Virus record (IMG/VR): IMGVR_UViG_3300009093_000034
Coordinates: 156,632-220,631 of that record
Direction: 5' to 3' (one strand)
DNA: 64,000 nt
Source of the DNA: a virus
Positions within the stretch are counted from its first letter, which is position 1. Every line of letters starts with the position of its first letter. Below are positions 15,105-24,188 of the stretch, in pieces. Below the pieces are notes generated by a model. It saw only the letters and a program-made list of their open reading frames with translations. It was not told where the DNA came from and did no database searches. Made by a program: the position numbers and the translations under genes.

Positions 15105-18100
15105 TTAGAAAATACCACCGTATGAAACAGAAAGATCTGCATAACTTAGGCTGAGGAACACAATGTTGTTAATAGTTTGGTTAGCAGCCAAAGACATTCC
15201 AGCTGGACCACCATAGTTAACCCATGTTTGATTGGACGTGGTTAAAACAATAGAAGAGGTATTTTGGTTGAACGGCGATGCAGTTAGGTTTGTTGTACCT
15301 CCAGCGTTGTACTGAACTTGAATACCGCCGCCGCTGCTTATTGATGGAATGGTAGGAGAGAATGGAGGTGCTGACGTTGCTCTAACTTGAGCCGTGAACA
15401 ATCCAGCGTCTGTTCCATAAATTCCTGTTCCTCCCGTGTTAACGTCCCAAGTAACTAGAACACCAAGAGCAGAAGGACTTACTGTTCCAGCAAAAGTTGG
15501 AGGAGTGAAGGCTAGGAAGTCTGTGTTTCCAGCCGTTGCAGCCCAAGTCCAAGTGGTTCTGTTTCCTGCGTTGTACTCAGTGACCAAGATGTTAGCAGTG
15601 TTTCCAGATCCAGTTCTTCCTGAACCAGAGTTGGCCCACGTTGGAGTTCCTGGGCTGATACCAGAGTTAAGAGTTGCATTGTTGACAGAGACTGTCCAAG
15701 CTCCTGCACCACCGTTAGAAGCTGCAGCTGTGACTGTATCATTCAACTTGTTTGGAGCAACTAGAGCCGTGTTAGCAGTGTAGGACAACAGAGGGTTCAT
15801 GGCTGTGTAGTCTGTGTTTCCTGCTGTGGTGAACACAAACACAAGAGGGAAGTTTGCAGCATACTCAGAAGGTTTGATGGTTCCTGTTAGTCCAGATCCT
15901 GAGTGAACTGTGACTGCACTCAAGTTCTTGGTGGTCCATGTCACACTAGGTGTGAGACCAGATGCTAGAACGATGCTAGAGATGTTGTTAGAGTTGATGA
16001 TCAACGTCCAACCAGTTGCTCCTGCTGCACCAGCAGAAACAGAAAATGGGAAACCAGAAACTATGGAATCAGCTTTAGTTCCAGGAGCTTGTGAAGCTGT
16101 AAAGGTGTAAGCTGGGTTGGTGTCAGAGTAAGCACCATTGGTATAGGTCTGTCCAAAACCAATGTAGTCAGTTGATGTAGCAGTTGTCCAAGTCCATCTC
16201 AATCTATAACCAGTAGCGTACACACTAGGAGGTAAGGTGTTGGTGACTGTTAGTCCTGTACCATGACCAGAAGCTCCACTGGTTGGAACCGTGGCAACTG
16301 GAGTAGACGTGTTGTCCAACACATCCCATGAAGGGGTTCCTGGAGAGGTAAGGGAAGTAAAGGTAGGCTGTACAGCTGTGTTTCCCCATTGTCCAGCTGA
16401 GGATGTAGCCGGAGATGAGACTGTGTCATGCTTAGGATAAGGCGTGGCAGACACCGTGACAGTATAGCTAGGGAAGTAAGAAGATCCTCCCGTGAATGGA
16501 GTTACAGCAGCACTGTTAGAAATCGATCCTGAAGATGGAGCGTTGTTGTTATGAGTATGGTCTGAGAGAGTTCCAACCAAACCATACACAGGAGTTGTGA
16601 TAGAACCATCAAAAAAGACTCCCCAAGGTTGAGGCGTGGCTGTTTTGGTTCCAGTTACTCCTGGAACTGCTAATGTTAGGGGTAGAGGTACGTAACTAGA
16701 CCAAGCTCCTGCTGTGGTGTAAGGTGTAGCTCGGTAACGTACAGCGATCTGATAGACAAATTGTCCAGAGTATCCACCATGAGTGGCTACTTGTGGAACA
16801 GAGAGTCCAGTTGTTCCTGCACTAAAGAAGTTTGAAGGTAGGTCTCCAACCAAGGAAACCCAAGTAATTCCACCGGTGGTATCGAAGATTTGGATTCCGC
16901 TTAGAGATCCCAGGTAAAGTTTAGTTCCTGATAAGAACGGCGCAACCATTAATATAGTTCCTACTTGACTCCAAGTAGTTCCTCCGTCCGAGGAAGCAAA
17001 GGTCTTAGCATTTACCGTATTAATGTAAACCGTGTTAGATCCAGTTGCTACTACTATCTGAATTTGATTGGCATCAAATCCACTAGAAGATGTTATGGTG
17101 GTAAAGGATCCACTTCCGTCCATGGTGGTGGACTTCATCAATCCTACGTTGGCACCAATGTAGATTGCACCACTTGTAGCAGAGACTGATCTCATTACGT
17201 TGGTAGAACCAACCTGATATGAGTTCCATGTTGTTCCACCGTTTGTAGAAACTAGAAGTCCCGTGGTGGTGCTATCAATACCAATGGTGTAAATGGTTGA
17301 GCCATTTACAAATAGGTCTCTAGCTCCAAAGAAAGTTCCCCAACCTGAAGTTCCTGTTCCATAGTTTGTCCAAGAAGTTCCGCCGTTAGACGATACAGAG
17401 ATTCCCGCTGATGCCATAGCAACATAGATCTTTCCTCCTGATACAACCGTCTTTTGAACAGATGCGTTGGGAATTCCGCTGTTTCCGTTGTTGAAAACGG
17501 ACCAGCTAACACCATTGGTGGTTGAAACTGCAAGTCCTCCCGTGTTTGTACCAACGTAGATGGTCGTACCAAAGATAGCCACAGATACGATGGTGTTGCT
17601 TGGGAGTCCGTTCGCTGTGGTGTAGGTGTTCCAAGTAACTCCTCCGTCTGTGGAGACGAAGAGTCCTGCAGAGCCAGTAGCGTCGAAACATGCCATCAAC
17701 AATCCGTTGACTGCTACTGTTGAGATGATCGTGTTAGAAGGTAAACCGTTGGACGTAGTGATACTAGAGTTGTAGTTAGGTCCACCAACAGACCATGCAT
17801 TGTTAGGACCATACCCTAACATGTATTGAATGTCAAACTCAACGAGACCAGTGTAACCAGCAGCATCTGTGTAAGGGTAAGTAAGAAAGCCTCCACCGTT
17901 AACACCAAGAGTTCCTAGAATAGGGACTCGGGTCTGAGAGGCTTGTGTTCCGTTAACTCCTGTTTGAAACAGAGTTCCTAGGTCGACACCATTGATCTTA
18001 AAACCTGTGGTTATGGGTGAGTTGGCTCCAGGAGTTTGTAGGTTAGCTGCTAGAAACTCAGTCTCGGCATCTTTAGGAGTTCCAGGGAAGGCTGTGTCAA

Positions 18101-18212
18101 AAAAATAGCCTGGAACGTCGGTTCTCTTGTATGAGACACCTGCTAAAACGTTGTCAGTTCTGAGTAGATTATTATCTAGTGAAACGCCACCTGATTTGAG
18201 ATTAGACGCCAT
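15105..18212 (-). CDS. Large tail fibre / adhesin with Asp-box beta-propeller and C-terminal repeats
   Basis: A 1035-residue Ser/Thr/Gly/Asn-rich protein. The N-terminal 140 residues are likely the virion attachment region. From about 150 to 450 there are six blades each with an Asp-box-like S-x-D/N-x-G-x-T-W motif (STDGGVTW, STTNGVSW, SSNGGTSW, STNGGTTW, SSDGGTTW, DTTGGITW), as in BNR/sialidase-type propellers. The C-terminal half has three related repeats of about 100 residues (NTDYTAMNP, NTDFLAFTP and STDYIGFGQ types). Asp-box propellers bind or cleave glycans, so receptor binding is likely. It overlaps the S74 fibre gene by 11 bases. Confidence 0.75.
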   Translation of the reverse strand: MASNLKSGGVSLDNNLLRTDNVLAGVSYKRTDVPGYFFDTAFPGTPKDAETEFLAANLQTPGANSPITTGFKINGVDLGTLFQTGVNGTQASQTRVPILGTLGVNGGGFLTYPYTDAAGYTGLVEFDIQYMLGYGPNNAWSVGGPNYNSSITTSNGLPSNTIISTVAVNGLLMACFDATGSAGLFVSTDGGVTWNTYTTANGLPSNTIVSVAIFGTTIYVGTNTGGLAVSTTNGVSWSVFNNGNSGIPNASVQKTVVSGGKIYVAMASAGISVSSNGGTSWTNYGTGTSGWGTFFGARDLFVNGSTIYTIGIDSTTTGLLVSTNGGTTWNSYQVGSTNVMRSVSATSGAIYIGANVGLMKSTTMDGSGSFTTITSSSGFDANQIQIVVATGSNTVYINTVNAKTFASSDGGTTWSQVGTILMVAPFLSGTKLYLGSLSGIQIFDTTGGITWVSLVGDLPSNFFSAGTTGLSVPQVATHGGYSGQFVYQIAVRYRATPYTTAGAWSSYVPLPLTLAVPGVTGTKTATPQPWGVFFDGSITTPVYGLVGTLSDHTHNNNAPSSGSISNSAAVTPFTGGSSYFPSYTVTVSATPYPKHDTVSSPATSSAGQWGNTAVQPTFTSLTSPGTPSWDVLDNTSTPVATVPTSGASGHGTGLTVTNTLPPSVYATGYRLRWTWTTATSTDYIGFGQTYTNGAYSDTNPAYTFTASQAPGTKADSIVSGFPFSVSAGAAGATGWTLIINSNNISSIVLASGLTPSVTWTTKNLSAVTVHSGSGLTGTIKPSEYAANFPLVFVFTTAGNTDYTAMNPLLSYTANTALVAPNKLNDTVTAAASNGGAGAWTVSVNNATLNSGISPGTPTWANSGSGRTGSGNTANILVTEYNAGNRTTWTWAATAGNTDFLAFTPPTFAGTVSPSALGVLVTWDVNTGGTGIYGTDAGLFTAQVRATSAPPFSPTIPSISSGGGIQVQYNAGGTTNLTASPFNQNTSSIVLTTSNQTWVNYGGPAGMSLAANQTINNIVFLSLSYADLSVSYGGIF

Positions 18213-19122
18213 GAGCCGATCTTACCTCTCCTGCAAGCTCTTGAACGGCCTTTAAGAGAAGACCGATGGTAGTGTTGATGTCAAAGTGCTTTTGATCTGG
18301 TCCTGAGATAAGAGGATCGGTGTCCTCAGCGATGAAACCAACCATCTCCTTGGCATCAGCACCTTGGTTCTTGTACTTGTAGGATACAATGTCGATGCCA
18401 TTGATGATATCAATGGCGGATTGCTTGAACTTCTTAATAGCTCTCTTTGCAGTTCTTGATGATGTTGCGTTGAAAGAAGGAGCATTGATCTGAGCGTTGG
18501 CTGTGATCTGTCCTGTTCCTTTGGAGTTCAAGAGAAGAGCTGCATTGGAAACAGTACTTACCACACTGACACTTGCTTGAGCAACATCACGAGAGAACTG
18601 AAGCCAACTGTTAGAGCTGGCAACTGCGATCAAGTCAATGATGGGGTTTCCAGATGCATCGTTGACAAAGGTTGCTGTGGTGTTGTTCTCTGCTACGTTA
18701 GAGAACTTGATGTTGTTTCCTGCGGCTGCATCAAAGGTGAGACCAGTTGCAACGATCTCAATACCATTGTTGAACTTAACGGAACCAGAGACAGCTTGGA
18801 ATGGGTCGTTAACTAGAATGTAAGCAGCAGTGTTTTTCTTTAAGGTATCAACTTGAATGTTGGTGGCGATGAGAGTAGGAACAGTAAGACTATTTCCTCC
18901 ACCAGAGAAGGAAACGTTTCCACTAACACTGATTGAAGTTGCTTGAAGAACTAGGTTGGCAGTGTTTCCTGCACCAATTTGGATCGTGTCTGTTCTAGGA
19001 GTGACTGCATCAATGATGAGTTTGCTAGTTGAACTATCATAGTTGATAGCGATGGTTCCGTTAACTGGAACGATATCGGTACCAAAAAGAATTTTACTTG
19101 TAGTAAATGCAGATGAACCCAT
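18202..19122 (-). CDS. Tail fibre with peptidase S74 intramolecular chaperone
   Basis: A 306-residue fibre. The first 220 residues are beta-rich, low in Cys and rich in Asn/Thr/Val, as in trimeric fibres. The last 85 residues match the peptidase S74 chaperone: SSRTAKRAIKKFKQSAIDII, then SYKYK, MVGFIAEDTDP and GLLLKAVQEL. In the family, a Ser and a Lys five positions apart cut the chaperone off after trimer folding; S-x4-K is present at the domain start. The gene follows the portal gene with a hairpin and an ACTAATT box before it. Confidence 0.83.
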   Translation of the reverse strand: MGSSAFTTSKILFGTDIVPVNGTIAINYDSSTSKLIIDAVTPRTDTIQIGAGNTANLVLQATSISVSGNVSFSGGGNSLTVPTLIATNIQVDTLKKNTAAYILVNDPFQAVSGSVKFNNGIEIVATGLTFDAAAGNNIKFSNVAENNTTATFVNDASGNPIIDLIAVASSNSWLQFSRDVAQASVSVVSTVSNAALLLNSKGTGQITANAQINAPSFNATSSRTAKRAIKKFKQSAIDIINGIDIVSYKYKNQGADAKEMVGFIAEDTDPLISGPDQKHFDINTTIGLLLKAVQELAGEVRSAHGV

Positions 19123-19124
19123 TT

Positions 19125-19156
19125 AACACCACTCCTATTTTCTAATTAGTGGTGTT
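19125..19156 (-). promoter_or_regulatory. Inverted repeat with internal ACTAATT box before S74 fibre gene
   Basis: Arms 19148-19156 and 19125-19133 (AACACCACT / AGTGGTGTT on the minus strand) are perfect 9-base complements with a 14-base loop. ACTAATTA (19143-19150) straddles the 5' arm and loop; the AGGAG ribosome site begins at the 3' arm. Read-through RNA from the portal gene could hide the ribosome site, whereas RNA started at the box would lack the 5' arm. Confidence 0.55.
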
Positions 19157-21440
19157 ACTCTTCCTCGAAAAGCTCTCCAAAGTAATCTGGGCTATCAAGA
19201 TGCTCTCTAAGCTTTGAGAAGTTCAACTCTCCCTGAGGAATTCTGTCTTCCTTAGCCATCTTCTCGAGCTCTTCACGAAGAGTGAGTCTCTTCTCAAATG
19301 GGTTATGACCAGACTTGTCAGCTTCTCTCCACTTGATCATGGTGTCAAAGTAAGTCTCGTCTTCCACTCGTGGCTTATCGGAGATCAACTTTCTGTAGTA
19401 TCCACCACCAGTAGACTCTGTGATCCTGTTCTTGGTAAGAAGTTCAAAGTAGGTCTCGTAGAACTTTTGCTTGTTCTTGTTATATCTCTCTGTGAGCTCT
19501 TGTTCTCTCATTCTAGCAAGATACTGCTTTCGTTGTTCAGCAAGTCTCTTGATGGTTCCTTGAGAGATAGCAGATTCTTCAGTTGGAGCAGCCGTTTCAG
19601 CGCCGCCCTCTTCTGGAGTAGGAGCTTCTCCACCTTCAGATCCTTCTTCTTCAGGTGCTGCTTCTCCACCGCCACCTTCTCCAAATCCACCAAAGTCAAG
19701 GTCAAGAGTTTCTCCACCCTTAGCAGCTGCTGAACCCTGTTCAGCAGAGCCTTCATCCGAGGTGGCCTTTGCCTTTTGTGCCAGGACGCTCATGGAGACC
19801 TTTTGGGTCCACTTGAGAACGTCAGTAGGGTTCAAGAAGGTGTATTTAGCGAGAATGTCCTTAACAACGTCAGGAGGTAGAGGTTCTCCCTCTTCAACTC
19901 CCATGGAAGTTCCGATGACGTCGATGATCTTTTGAGCCATGTCCAAGGTAGCAGATCTAGCTTGTTGTTTTTCATCAGAAGCTTCTTCTGCTGGGAACCT
20001 CATGGCCAAGGAGAATGGAGTGGTGAAGTCAAACTCACCGGTGATGGCCATGTGAAGACGAATCAAGCTTCCAAGACCGTCAAGGAAGTTGGATTGCAAT
20101 GTGTGAACGTGAGTAGCAAAAGGCTTCCATTGTTCAACAAGAGAAACGGCTGAGTTACCAAAACCACCCCACTCTTGAACTAGGTAACCTTTAGGGATAC
20201 CAGAAGCGATAGCGATTCTGTCGATGTACATCTCAAGGTCTGCCACGAAGTCAATGTCTGCTTCTGACTTTGCGATCTCCACCTCAAGAAGACCATCTGG
20301 CAACCACATTTTAGTGTTGACAGAGAAGGCTTCACCTGAACCTGCTGTAGGTGAGACGCCGATGTTGTCATACTGTTCACGAGTCTTGTTAACGTGAGAC
20401 CAAACCTCAGCCTCAGATTGACCAGGAGCTGTTTTGACCTTATACAAGGTGACAGGGAAGCTCAAGATACGAGCAATGGACTGAAGAGTCATAGTAGAAG
20501 CAGCTTGCTTGAACGGAGCCAAACAAGCTAGAAGGTGAGGTCTTCCGTATGGATAAAATTCTGAGTGGTCAGCATCATTTCTGAAGTGAGTAACGGCCCA
20601 AGGAGGAATGACCGTATCGTTATCAACAACAAAACCAAAGAGCTTAGTCTCAAACATCTCAGCGAAGTCTTCTGCATTGTTGATGGCCTCGAATTGGTCA
20701 AGTAGAAGAGCCATCTTCTGGTCTCTGTTGATGGCGTTCATCACAGAACCTTGTCTAAGTCTGATGATCTCTGCGACCTTGGTCGGGTTGAACTCAAGTC
20801 TTTCTAAGATCTGGTTGACTTGAAGAGGGATGATCTTCTCAACACCTCTAGAAGTAACTTTCTGAGCCCAGAAGGCTTCACCGAATAGTTCTAGATCAAA
20901 GAAGGCTCCGTGAACTCTAGATTGAGTGATTCCCCAAAGATCAAAGAGCTCGTAGATCCTATCAACAAAAACAGGGTTTGGAGACTCAACAGAGATGAGT
21001 CTGTCTTGAATAGTAAGTTGAGTAGCTTCGTCTGGAGCTAATTGTGTGACTCTAGAGATGAATGGATCGTTGTAGTACATGAACTTGAGTTCATTGATTC
21101 TCTTTTGTCGATCGCGTAGGTCATCGTAACCATTTGTGCTGTCTCGAAGCCAAGCGTCAAAGAGTTTTCCTAACTTATCACTGAATGGACTCTTACTGAA
21201 GAGCTCGCCTAATCTGGCGTCAGATCCACGTTGAGACATGTTATCGAGGTCAACTCGAACCATGTCAATACCATACTTTCCAGCGATGCTGTTGCTAGAC
21301 TTTCCCTTTTCAGAGTTTGGTCTCCAACCCCACCATGACGTGAGACGTGAAAGGAACCCAGTTCTAGCTATGGAAGACTGGTTTCCCTTTCCTGTGATGT
21401 AGGTTGTAAAGTTATTCTCTCTGAGTCTTTCTTTTGCCAA
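19155..21440 (-). CDS. Portal protein (T4 gp20-like)
   Basis: A 761-residue protein with the expected long portal layout: basic N-terminus, central region with AIASGIPKGYLVQEWGGFGNS, which resembles the conserved portal loop of T4-type portals, a wing domain before it, and a Glu/Gly/Ala-rich low-complexity segment near 580-640 followed by a charged helical tail. Portals form the 12-subunit ring through which DNA enters and leaves the head. It is preceded by a small zinc-ribbon gene and followed by the two fibre genes in one leftward operon. Family assignment rests on pattern recognition, not a search. Confidence 0.75.
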   Translation of the reverse strand: MAKERLRENNFTTYITGKGNQSSIARTGFLSRLTSWWGWRPNSEKGKSSNSIAGKYGIDMVRVDLDNMSQRGSDARLGELFSKSPFSDKLGKLFDAWLRDSTNGYDDLRDRQKRINELKFMYYNDPFISRVTQLAPDEATQLTIQDRLISVESPNPVFVDRIYELFDLWGITQSRVHGAFFDLELFGEAFWAQKVTSRGVEKIIPLQVNQILERLEFNPTKVAEIIRLRQGSVMNAINRDQKMALLLDQFEAINNAEDFAEMFETKLFGFVVDNDTVIPPWAVTHFRNDADHSEFYPYGRPHLLACLAPFKQAASTMTLQSIARILSFPVTLYKVKTAPGQSEAEVWSHVNKTREQYDNIGVSPTAGSGEAFSVNTKMWLPDGLLEVEIAKSEADIDFVADLEMYIDRIAIASGIPKGYLVQEWGGFGNSAVSLVEQWKPFATHVHTLQSNFLDGLGSLIRLHMAITGEFDFTTPFSLAMRFPAEEASDEKQQARSATLDMAQKIIDVIGTSMGVEEGEPLPPDVVKDILAKYTFLNPTDVLKWTQKVSMSVLAQKAKATSDEGSAEQGSAAAKGGETLDLDFGGFGEGGGGEAAPEEEGSEGGEAPTPEEGGAETAAPTEESAISQGTIKRLAEQRKQYLARMREQELTERYNKNKQKFYETYFELLTKNRITESTGGGYYRKLISDKPRVEDETYFDTMIKWREADKSGHNPFEKRLTLREELEKMAKEDRIPQGELNFSKLREHLDSPDYFGELFEEE

Positions 21441-21674
21441 TTAGAACACCAACTTTTGTCGACCAGAAGGTCTAGGTGCATTCTTCATGTGAGTTACCAT
21501 TGCTGTAAAATCATTGTCGGCAAAGTAGTCAGGAACGTGGACAGATGGTTTCTTCATCACCCTTTTCATCTTGTGATCGTGATCACAAAGGACTTCCTTT
21601 GGAGGTCCATCTTGGATGGCGTAGGAAACTGTCTTAGTCTGATTGCACTCTTCGCATGTAAAATCTACTCGCAT
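21441..21674 (-). CDS. Small zinc-ribbon protein (FmdB-like)
   Basis: A 77-residue protein with CEEC (7-10) and a C-D-H-D-H segment, followed by KMKRVMKKPSVHV. This resembles FmdB-type putative regulatory zinc ribbons, common in phages. The stop abuts the portal start, so they are coupled. AAAGG lies before its ATG and an ACTAATT box 14 bases further up. Confidence 0.62.
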   Translation of the reverse strand: MRVDFTCEECNQTKTVSYAIQDGPPKEVLCDHDHKMKRVMKKPSVHVPDYFADNDFTAMVTHMKNAPRPSGRQKLVF

Positions 21675-21688
21675 AAAACGCCTTTATC

Positions 21689-21695
21689 AATTAGT
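21689..21695 (-). promoter_or_regulatory. ACTAATT box upstream of portal operon
   Basis: ACTAATT on the minus strand 14 bases before the start of the gene at 21674, with AAAGG in between. The 33-base divergent gap also serves the HNH gene on the other strand. Confidence 0.5.
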
Positions 21696-21707
21696 TACTT
21701 ATTGTCT

Positions 21708-22085
21708 ATGGATGCACTAATCGCTGAACAGAAAACCAGATTTAGAACTCTAAAGATCTGGAAAGAATTTAGACAACATCTGATTGAGGTCAGAGGTCCT
21801 AGTTGTGAGTGTTGTGGAACAACCTACTCAGGTAAAAGAAAAAAGCAACTCCAGATCCACCATTTGTACCCATCTCAGTACGAACTTCTTGAGGAGTTCA
21901 GATTCAAGATTCTTTGTAGCAGATGTCACGACGCTGTTGAAACAATTAACATAAAACTCAAATCTAAGAACCAAACGTTGATCAGAAGAGATTTATTTCT
22001 TGCTCTATATGGTGAATTTCTTCCACGCGAAGAGCCCTTAAGATCTAAGTATAACCTTGAACAGTTCGAAAAGGATCAAAATTAA
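21708..22085 (+). CDS. HNH endonuclease
   Basis: A 125-residue protein with C33/C36 (CECCG), the HH pair at 51-52 in QIHHLYPSQY, and C70-x2-C73-H74 (CSRCHD), the zinc-ordered HNH (beta-beta-alpha metal) nuclease layout. It is divergent to the portal operon, a typical place for a free-standing homing-type or packaging-linked HNH nuclease. No DNA-binding repeat is fused. No ribosome site is obvious before ATG 21708. Confidence 0.78.
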   Translation: MDALIAEQKTRFRTLKIWKEFRQHLIEVRGPSCECCGTTYSGKRKKQLQIHHLYPSQYELLEEFRFKILCSRCHDAVETINIKLKSKNQTLIRRDLFLALYGEFLPREEPLRSKYNLEQFEKDQN

Positions 22086-22124
22086 TCTACCTCTTGTTGA
22101 TCTGGGCCGTGCCCTAAGTACTAA

Positions 22125-22151
22125 GATTCTTATAGTTAAATGATTCTTATA
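22125..22151 (+). repeat. Direct repeat GATTCTTATA x2
   Basis: Two identical 10-base copies spaced 17 bases apart start to start, upstream of the helicase gene. Possibly a regulator site; function unknown. Confidence 0.5.
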
Positions 22152-22240
22152 TATGCTACTCGATGTGCACACTATTCAAAATGAACAATCTAGGAATCCA
22201 TATTAACTTATTGAAAAGATGACAAGTTTCAATAATCTGG

Positions 22241-22247
22241 TATATTA
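22241..22247 (+). promoter_or_regulatory. TATATTA box before helicase gene
   Basis: The block GTATATTA-2nt-GGTA-n-GAATGA before ATG 22257 is almost the same as the block before the gp46-like gene at 54777, where GTATATTA is followed by AGGTAAGAATGA. The repeated arrangement suggests a shared promoter plus ribosome site unit. Confidence 0.55.
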
Positions 22248-22256
22248 CAGGTACGA

Positions 22257-24188
22257 ATGAGTATCCAGATCAAGACCGAGAATGGTAAGATCGTTTGTAA
22301 GTTCTGGTCACCAGATAGCTTCACAGACATTGTTGCCACTCTTAAACAACATAGATGCAGATTCTCACCTGAGTCCAAAAGTTGGACCATTCCTCACCAA
22401 AAGTACGATCGAGTTCTTGAAGATCTTCAAGAGTTTGACATCGTTGATACGTCGTTGTTTGATGAACAACAGATCTACAACATCACAGCAGGACAACCAG
22501 AACTTAAGATCTCAACAACTAGGATGTTATTTGATAATAAATTATTAAAGCATCCTCCTAGACTAGGAAAAACTCCTTTTGAACACTACCAACAAGAGGA
22601 TATCACAAAAGCTTTTAACAGAAACAGGTACGCTCTATACTGGGAAGTTGGAACAGGAAAAGCTTACGCAAAAGCTGCTATCATTGCTCACCTAAGAGCA
22701 CATGGAAAAGCTAAAAAGGTTCTATTGCTGTCTTCAGGCATTGGTTCCATCAACATGGTTCACGAACTTAAGAAGTTCTTGCCTCTAAATGAGAATGAGA
22801 TCGTTGCAGTCACAAAAGCTGGAAAGGATCGAGAACCATTTAAGAAAGATGCTTCAATCGTGGTCACTAACTACAACACCTTCAGAATCATTTGTGAACA
22901 CTATGAGAAACTTAAGTTTCCCAAGAAGATAGCAAAAAGAAAAGAAGAGTTAAAAAAGGCAAAAGAAGAAGGGAAAAAAGCTCCCAAGAAATCGGCAACA
23001 AAGCCCGAGGTTCTTCCTTTGTTAGAATGGTTTGATGGTGAAGACGCCATTCTATTGATGGACGAGTGTCACCTAATCAGCAACCCAGATGCTGAACAAA
23101 CCAAGTGGATGTTGGCTCACTGTGATCGCTTTGAGTACCGATATCAATTCTCTGGTACTCCGTTTGATAAGAACGAAAAGCTGTACGCCCAACTAAGAAT
23201 CCTAGATCCATCTTTAACTTTGAGACTTTCCTTCAGCGATTGGAAGGAGCACTATGCTATCTTGGGAACAGAGTTTTCCCAATATGGCATCAGAACTTGG
23301 AAGTATGACAAAATCAAAGAGCTCAATGAGAAAGTTAGAAAAGGTTATGGCGGAATAATTAGAAAAGCTTCTGAGGTTCTTGCTATTCCTCCCAACCACA
23401 TCAAGAAGATGTACGTTGATCTTTCTCCTCTTCAAAAGTCTATTTACAGAGCTTTCACCATCTCAACTCTTGAGAGACTTCAAGAGAACAAGAAAGCTCT
23501 GTTGACTAGAGACATCATCAACACTTTCCCATTCCTTCAGATGGCTATTGACCAACCACAAGAACTCTTGGTTAAGCATCCAGATCTTCTCTCTCCAGAG
23601 TTGACTAGGATGATCAAAGAGTTCGACTATGAAGAAGATCACGCCAAGATTGATCTTACCGATGAGATCGTCAAAGAGCACGTTGACGAGAAGGATGAAA
23701 AAGGCATCCTTTGGTACTGGCACCCTGCTACAGCTCACGCTTTGATGAAGAAGTACGCCAAGTACAAGCCTTTGATGATTTTGGCAGAAACTCCAGATGA
23801 CGAACGAGCTAAGATCCTAGAGTTGTTTAGAACAAGTAAAGAACACAAGCTATTGCTTGGATCCATCCTCATACTAAATACCTCTATCACTTTGGTTGAG
23901 GCCAAGTTTCAAGTGTATCTTGAACGTGTCTACAACTACTCACAATTCACCCAAAGTATGGGTCGAATCTCCAGAATTGGTCAGGACCAAGAAACACAAA
24001 CTTACATCCCTATTGCAGACAACACCATCGATTGTGCTCTCGACGTCAATTTATCCACAAAAGACCTTCTGAACAACAAATTACTAAGCAAGGACTTCTT
24101 AACACTTGACGAATGGAAAAGAATCTTTAATTATTCAGAAGAGGATGCCTTTGAGGACTTTGGTTCTCAAGCACTTCTTACAGCTTAA
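22257..24188 (+). CDS. SF2 / SNF2-type helicase-like ATPase with altered Walker A
   Basis: A 643-residue protein. The N-terminal 80 residues resemble the short wing seen before SNF2-type phage helicases (K-x-W-x-I-P). Helicase motifs: I GTGKA (132-136), II DECH (near 268-272), III SGTP (near 299-302) and VI QSMGRISRIGQ (near 566-576). Motif I has Ala where Thr/Ser normally binds the Mg-ATP, which may reduce hydrolysis. A lysine-rich insert lies near 230-250. Likely acts in recombination or replication restart. Its end overlaps the transglycosylase frame. Confidence 0.78.
   Translation: MSIQIKTENGKIVCKFWSPDSFTDIVATLKQHRCRFSPESKSWTIPHQKYDRVLEDLQEFDIVDTSLFDEQQIYNITAGQPELKISTTRMLFDNKLLKHPPRLGKTPFEHYQQEDITKAFNRNRYALYWEVGTGKAYAKAAIIAHLRAHGKAKKVLLLSSGIGSINMVHELKKFLPLNENEIVAVTKAGKDREPFKKDASIVVTNYNTFRIICEHYEKLKFPKKIAKRKEELKKAKEEGKKAPKKSATKPEVLPLLEWFDGEDAILLMDECHLISNPDAEQTKWMLAHCDRFEYRYQFSGTPFDKNEKLYAQLRILDPSLTLRLSFSDWKEHYAILGTEFSQYGIRTWKYDKIKELNEKVRKGYGGIIRKASEVLAIPPNHIKKMYVDLSPLQKSIYRAFTISTLERLQENKKALLTRDIINTFPFLQMAIDQPQELLVKHPDLLSPELTRMIKEFDYEEDHAKIDLTDEIVKEHVDEKDEKGILWYWHPATAHALMKKYAKYKPLMILAETPDDERAKILELFRTSKEHKLLLGSILILNTSITLVEAKFQVYLERVYNYSQFTQSMGRISRIGQDQETQTYIPIADNTIDCALDVNLSTKDLLNNKLLSKDFLTLDEWKRIFNYSEEDAFEDFGSQALLTA

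Larger units (their letters stand above)
22086..22256 (+). other. Intergenic region with direct repeat and hairpin
   Basis: A 171-base AT-rich gap. It holds a direct repeat GATTCTTATA (22125-22134 and 22142-22151), a perfect 9-bp inverted repeat TTATTGAAA / TTTCAATAA (22208-22216 and 22227-22235) and a TATATTA box before the helicase gene. No gene seen. Confidence 0.6.

Noticed and set aside
22208-22235. Hairpin upstream of helicase as a terminator
   Set aside because: The 9-bp AT-rich stem has no T run after it; may be an operator, but no terminator call is justified.
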